NCBI GenBank assembly: GCA_004020875.1
Contig: SAPZ01000016.1
Location: 78,338 to 142,337 of the forward strand
From: Mesorhizobium sp.
GTDB lineage: Bacteria; Pseudomonadota; Alphaproteobacteria; Rhizobiales; Rhizobiaceae
DNA length: 64,000 bases
Reading direction: 5' to 3'
Shown: in pieces, positions 60,971-64,000 of the stretch
How the letters are laid out: each line of letters opens with the position of its first letter
Numbering within the stretch: the stretch's first letter is position 1
The notes under the pieces: model-generated
The model's input: only the letters and a program-made list of their open reading frames with translations
Database searches by the model: none
Told to the model about the DNA's origin: nothing
Translations under genes and position numbers: made by a program

Positions 60971-61143
60971 CGCGAGGCACCCGCCTCTGCCCTGCCGGGC
61001 ATCTCCCCCGCAAGGGGGGAGATTGGAGGTCATCGCAGGCTTCGCAAATCGCCAACGTCGCCAGATAGGCGCCGGCGCGCGAACTGCTGATCTCCCCCCT
61101 TGCGGGGGAGATGGCCGGCAGGCCAGAGGGGGGTGCCTTGGCG
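60971..61143. repeat. Palindromic intergenic repeat, family A, copy 4
   Basis: Left end CCTGCCGGGCATCTCCCCC, right end the near reverse complement CATGG-free GGGGGAGATGGCCGGCAGG. Core CTTCGCAAATCGCCAACG is in the orientation of copy 3. It lies within the transporter operon between the binding protein stop and the LivH-type start, so the mRNA would carry a long hairpin that may set relative expression. Confidence 0.85.
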
Positions 61144-61168
61144 TTCACCTTTGCAGGAGCAGCTAAAC

Positions 61169-62473
61169 TCACAGCGCCTGCGTCGTGTAATCCCCTTCCG
61201 GCTCGTAGAGGCCGTCCTCGATCTTGGTCTTGTGGACGACCTTGAGCTTGCCGCCTTCGACCTTGGAGATGTTCTGGATGCCGAAACACTGGTGGATCTT
61301 GCCGTTGAAGGTTTTCGGCCCCTGCGGATGCTCCGGCCCTTCTGCGAATTCCTTCAGCGCCTCGGTCGCCTCGACCAGCTTGGCGCGGTCTTCGGGTCCC
61401 TTGTAGCCGGCATCTTCCATCGCCTTCTTGACGACATAGAGCGTTTCCCAGCAGCCGAACATGTGCGAGGCGGTGGAAATGTCCTTGGGATCGCCGACCG
61501 CGGCGCCGTTGTCGTCGATGCCGACGGCGGCGCGGTAGGCTTTCTGCGCGGCGGAATCGTCGGGCTGCGCGTAGCGGGGCGAGCCTTCCCAGAAATGGCT
61601 GCCGTCGAGGAACTCGAGGCCGGGGCTGTTGATGTCGACGGCTTCTAGCGAATCCATGAAGCCGAAGAGCTGCGGCCGCTGCGAGCCGTAGAACTCGCCG
61701 AGCTCCTTGACGAAGGTGAGCACCGCAGGGCCGACCATGACGTGGTAGATCACCTCGGTCTCGGCCGGGATCTGCGGGAAGTATTTGGTGAAGGAGCTCT
61801 CCGTCGGCGGGATGGCGATCTGCGCGATGACGTTGGCGCCTTGCGCCTTCAGCGCCGGCGGCAGGTAGTCGCGATGATCGTAGCCGAAGGCGAAGTCGGG
61901 GAAGATCTGCGTCACCTTCTTGCCGGCGTTCGCCGCGATCCACGGCGCCATGGACTGGATCTGGCTCTTCACGTCGGTGATGCCGGGCTGGAAGACGTAG
62001 CGGTTGAGCTTGGTGGAGGCGACGTGGTGGCCTTCGCTGACCACGAAATAGGGGATCTTGTTCTCGCCGGCGGCGGGCGCGGAGCCGATCACCACATGCG
62101 AGAACAAGGTGCCGAAGACGATGTCGGTCTTGTGCTGCTTGGCGAATTTGTTGACCACCTCGGCGCCGCGCGCCGGGTCGGTGCCGTCATCCTCGATCAC
62201 CAGCTCGACCTTGCGGCCGTTGATGCCGCCGGCGTCGTTGATCGCCTTGACGGCGGCAGCACTCGTCTTCTCGTACCAGCGGCCATAAGCGGCGCCGATG
62301 CCGGTGCGGTGCGACTGGAAACCAATCTTGATCGGTGCCGAGCTCTGCGCTTGGCTGTAGCGCACGAAACCGGGCGCCAGCGCAAGGCCGGCGCCAGCGG
62401 CCATGCCTTTCAACGCCGTGCGGCGCGAAAGCGATTTTTTGGAGAGGTCGAAGAATCCGTTCTTGTCAGCCAT
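61169..62473 (-). CDS. ABC transporter substrate-binding protein (LIV/amide type)
   Basis: Periplasmic binding protein of 434 residues. A twin-arginine-type signal (SLSRRTALKGMAAGAGLALA) is followed by IKIGFQSHRTGIGAAYGRWYE, the ligand-binding opening of this family; VKAINDAGGINGRKVELVIEDD and FPDFAFGYDHRDYLPPALKA are characteristic. Tat export is unusual enough to note for this class but occurs. It supplies the permease and ATPase genes downstream. Ligand unknown; given the surroundings it may be nicotinate, another pyridine or a related amide. A short hairpin and a weak operator-like element precede it. Confidence 0.93.
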   Translation of the reverse strand: MADKNGFFDLSKKSLSRRTALKGMAAGAGLALAPGFVRYSQAQSSAPIKIGFQSHRTGIGAAYGRWYEKTSAAAVKAINDAGGINGRKVELVIEDDGTDPARGAEVVNKFAKQHKTDIVFGTLFSHVVIGSAPAAGENKIPYFVVSEGHHVASTKLNRYVFQPGITDVKSQIQSMAPWIAANAGKKVTQIFPDFAFGYDHRDYLPPALKAQGANVIAQIAIPPTESSFTKYFPQIPAETEVIYHVMVGPAVLTFVKELGEFYGSQRPQLFGFMDSLEAVDINSPGLEFLDGSHFWEGSPRYAQPDDSAAQKAYRAAVGIDDNGAAVGDPKDISTASHMFGCWETLYVVKKAMEDAGYKGPEDRAKLVEATEALKEFAEGPEHPQGPKTFNGKIHQCFGIQNISKVEGGKLKVVHKTKIEDGLYEPEGDYTTQAL

Positions 62474-62522
62474 GTCCGTTCCCCTGTTTTTCAGTCTTGA
62501 CCAGCGATAAGGCGGCTAATCC

Positions 62523-62565
62523 ATCCCCGTTTTGGGGATTGGAAAATTGCATGTGTACAAACTAA
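62523..62565 (-). promoter_or_regulatory. Upstream region of the transporter operon: hairpin and weak operator-like site
   Basis: ATCCCC-GTTTT-GGGGAT (62523-62539) forms a small hairpin in the leader. GCATGTGTACAAACTAA (62549-62565) matches the MarR candidate site 1 at 10 of 17 positions, with an exact GTnTACAAAC half. If real it would add the transporter to the same regulon; the match is modest. Confidence 0.35.
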
Positions 62566-62628
62566 ATCACCAAAGCTTTGACCTGGCAAGCGAGCTTTAC
62601 CCGACGGCAGCGGAGGCACGCTCTTGTG

Positions 62629-64000
62629 TCATCCGGCGGTCGGCGTGGCAAGCAACCAAAGGCCGAAGATCGTGTAGGCGATCATCAGCAAGGCGAGCGG
62701 CAATTGACTGAGCGCTGCGCGCGATGGCTGCCTACAGAGCCGCCAGGCAAGGCCGTGCGCGACAAGCACCGCCAGCACATGGCCGGCGATGATGACGCCG
62801 GCCTGCAAGTTCCATAGCCACCAGGCCGACTCAGCGCCGGCCACGACGCCTGCTTCGACCATCATGTTTGCGGTGCCGAACAGGTTCCAGCCAAGCGCGA
62901 ACGGATCGGAGAGCGCGACCAGCGCATACTGACCGTCGACCAGAAGCACGGTGAGGTAATGCGCGACGTGATAGGCAAGCGCGATGGGCACGATCGACCA
63001 GACCAGCAGGCCGGCATTGGCGCCGAAAGAGCGGTCGTCGCCGGCAAGACGTTGGCCGAGAAAGACGGCCAGCGCGAACACTGCTGCCAGCAAGACGAAG
63101 GTGAGCGCAAGGCCGAAGCTGCCGATGCCGATCAGCGCGGTGCGGCCGGGAAATTCCAGCGGGTTGACCCCGAACAGGCCGAGCCAGAAGAAGGTTTTCG
63201 ACAGTCCGTCGAAGGATACCGACGACAGCGCCAGCAACAGGAAAGCCGTGCCGCTTAGAGGCAAGGGGTCGACCGCCAGCAGCTTGGCGCCGGGCCAGCA
63301 AAGTCCGAGCCGGCCATCGACACGTTCGAATGGCGCGAAGCGGGCGACCATGGCGAAGAAGACGCTCAGGAATTCGCCGCGCTTGCTCCAGGCATCGTAG
63401 CCGAACACAAGCATGGCGATGAAGCTCGCCAGCCAGTAGAGACCGGCGGCAAAGGCGAGGTGGGCCGGGTCGTCGGGCGCGGGATCGATCAGCTCGAACC
63501 AGGCGAAGGCGAAGAACAGGACGAAGGCCGGCCAGTAGTCGAGCCAGTTGGGCAGGCGCGATCGGTTTGCATCGTCCGCAGAAAGGCCGAAGACGCGAGA
63601 CGCGACACGCCACGGCCCGTACCACGGGTTGAGCCATGACCAGAGATCGCCGAGCAAGCCCTGCAGCAGGGTGAAGCCGGCCCAGAGCAGCGTCCAGATC
63701 ACCAGCGGCAGCGGGTTGGAGAGCGGGTCGCGGCTGCCGAGAAAGCCGGCGGCGATGAGAAGTATGAAGCCGGCAAAGGAAATCAGGCTGACGAGGGTGC
63801 GCGGAGCGTCGCCGAAGGCGAGCAGTGTCAGGCGCCCGCGCCAGAAACGGTCGAGGACAGCGGCCGGCAGCAGCGCCAGGACGAGGAAGCTGACGGCCAC
63901 GGCCAGCGCGCCGCCGGCGAGGTAGTAGCCGGTGGGGAGCAGCAGGACGTGGCCGTCAGCTTCCTCGTCCTGGCGCTGCTGCCGGCCGCTGTCCTCGACC
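62629..64000 (-). CDS. Multi-pass membrane protein, function unknown, 5' end uncertain
   Basis: At least 423 residues from GTG 63900 to the stop at 62629, with an open frame continuing to the right edge. About ten hydrophobic segments (AVSFLVLALLPAAVLDRF, VSLISFAGFILLIAAGFLG, VIWTLLWAGFTLLQGLLGDL, and others), no recognised catalytic motif; WSWLNPWYGPWRVASR is a distinctive loop. The upstream in-frame stretch VLLLPTGYYLAGGALAVAV looks like genuine protein, so the true start is probably beyond 63948. The last 52 bases, however, are an exact inverted copy of 63849-63900, which makes the N-terminal codons there suspect. Confidence 0.7.
   Translation of the reverse strand, partial: VEDSGRQQRQDEEADGHVLLLPTGYYLAGGALAVAVSFLVLALLPAAVLDRFWRGRLTLLAFGDAPRTLVSLISFAGFILLIAAGFLGSRDPLSNPLPLVIWTLLWAGFTLLQGLLGDLWSWLNPWYGPWRVASRVFGLSADDANRSRLPNWLDYWPAFVLFFAFAWFELIDPAPDDPAHLAFAAGLYWLASFIAMLVFGYDAWSKRGEFLSVFFAMVARFAPFERVDGRLGLCWPGAKLLAVDPLPLSGTAFLLLALSSVSFDGLSKTFFWLGLFGVNPLEFPGRTALIGIGSFGLALTFVLLAAVFALAVFLGQRLAGDDRSFGANAGLLVWSIVPIALAYHVAHYLTVLLVDGQYALVALSDPFALGWNLFGTANMMVEAGVVAGAESAWWLWNLQAGVIIAGHVLAVLVAHGLAWRLCRQPSRAALSQLPLALLMIAYTIFGLWLLATPTAG
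63849..64000. repeat. Perfect 52-bp inverted repeat with 48-base spacer at window edge
   Basis: Bases 63849-63900 and 63949-64000 are exact reverse complements (for example CGAGGACAGCGGCCGGCAGC in the left arm and GCTGCCGGCCGCTGTCCTCG in the right). The arm may continue past the window. Both arms read as coding sequence of the same membrane protein in opposite directions, which is not expected of a natural gene. Confidence 0.9.

Overview
The window is GC-rich, gene-dense bacterial DNA that fits a rhizobial alphaproteobacterium, most like Mesorhizobium. The grounds are the gene content (a carnitine/gamma-butyrobetaine operon of the Sinorhizobium type, an ALDH16-type double aldehyde dehydrogenase beside deoC, a GlcNAc/MurNAc operon with sugar ABC transporter), long ATGA-coupled operons, and several families of palindromic intergenic repeats of the kind common in Rhizobiales. 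There are no rRNA or tRNA genes, transposases, phage genes or CRISPR arrays that I can see. It reads as chromosomal catabolic territory.

Layout. 1-7.9 kb: a partial pyrophosphate-type phosphofructokinase, an L,D-transpeptidase, a LysE exporter, a TPR protein, xylB and xylA (split by an oppositely oriented NTF2-like gene), and a small unknown protein. 8.0-15.9 kb: a GlxA/CdhR-type regulator divergent from six genes that together can take gamma-butyrobetaine through CoA-linked steps to L-carnitine and on toward glycine betaine. 16-23.3 kb: an esterase, then two large secreted proteins of unknown function (a propeller-like protein and a protein with DUF11 and cysteine-rich repeats) that share a related domain. 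23.4-26.7 kb: rpe, a GntR regulator and a malonyl-CoA synthetase.

27-37.3 kb: two divergent operons for amino sugars. Leftward: kinase, GntR regulator, SIS isomerase and nagA. Rightward: murQ, a CUT1 sugar ABC transporter and an oxidoreductase. Matching TGGTATT direct repeats flank both starts. 37.4-44 kb: an FAH-family hydrolase, an SDR, the double aldehyde dehydrogenase, deoC and ferredoxin-NADP reductase.

44-62.5 kb: what looks like one N-heterocycle (probably nicotinate) programme. It contains hydantoinase/oxoprolinase HyuA-HyuB, a leftward operon (FAD subunit, fused Fe-S/Mo hydroxylase, 6-hydroxynicotinate reductase-like protein, UPF0280 protein, AA_synth protein, MarR regulator), a divergent nicotinamidase with an ion antiporter, and a LIV-type ABC transporter. 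A shared 17-bp palindrome-like element precedes at least two of these units. The right edge holds a membrane protein gene whose 5' end runs into a perfect 52-bp inverted repeat, possibly an assembly fold-back.
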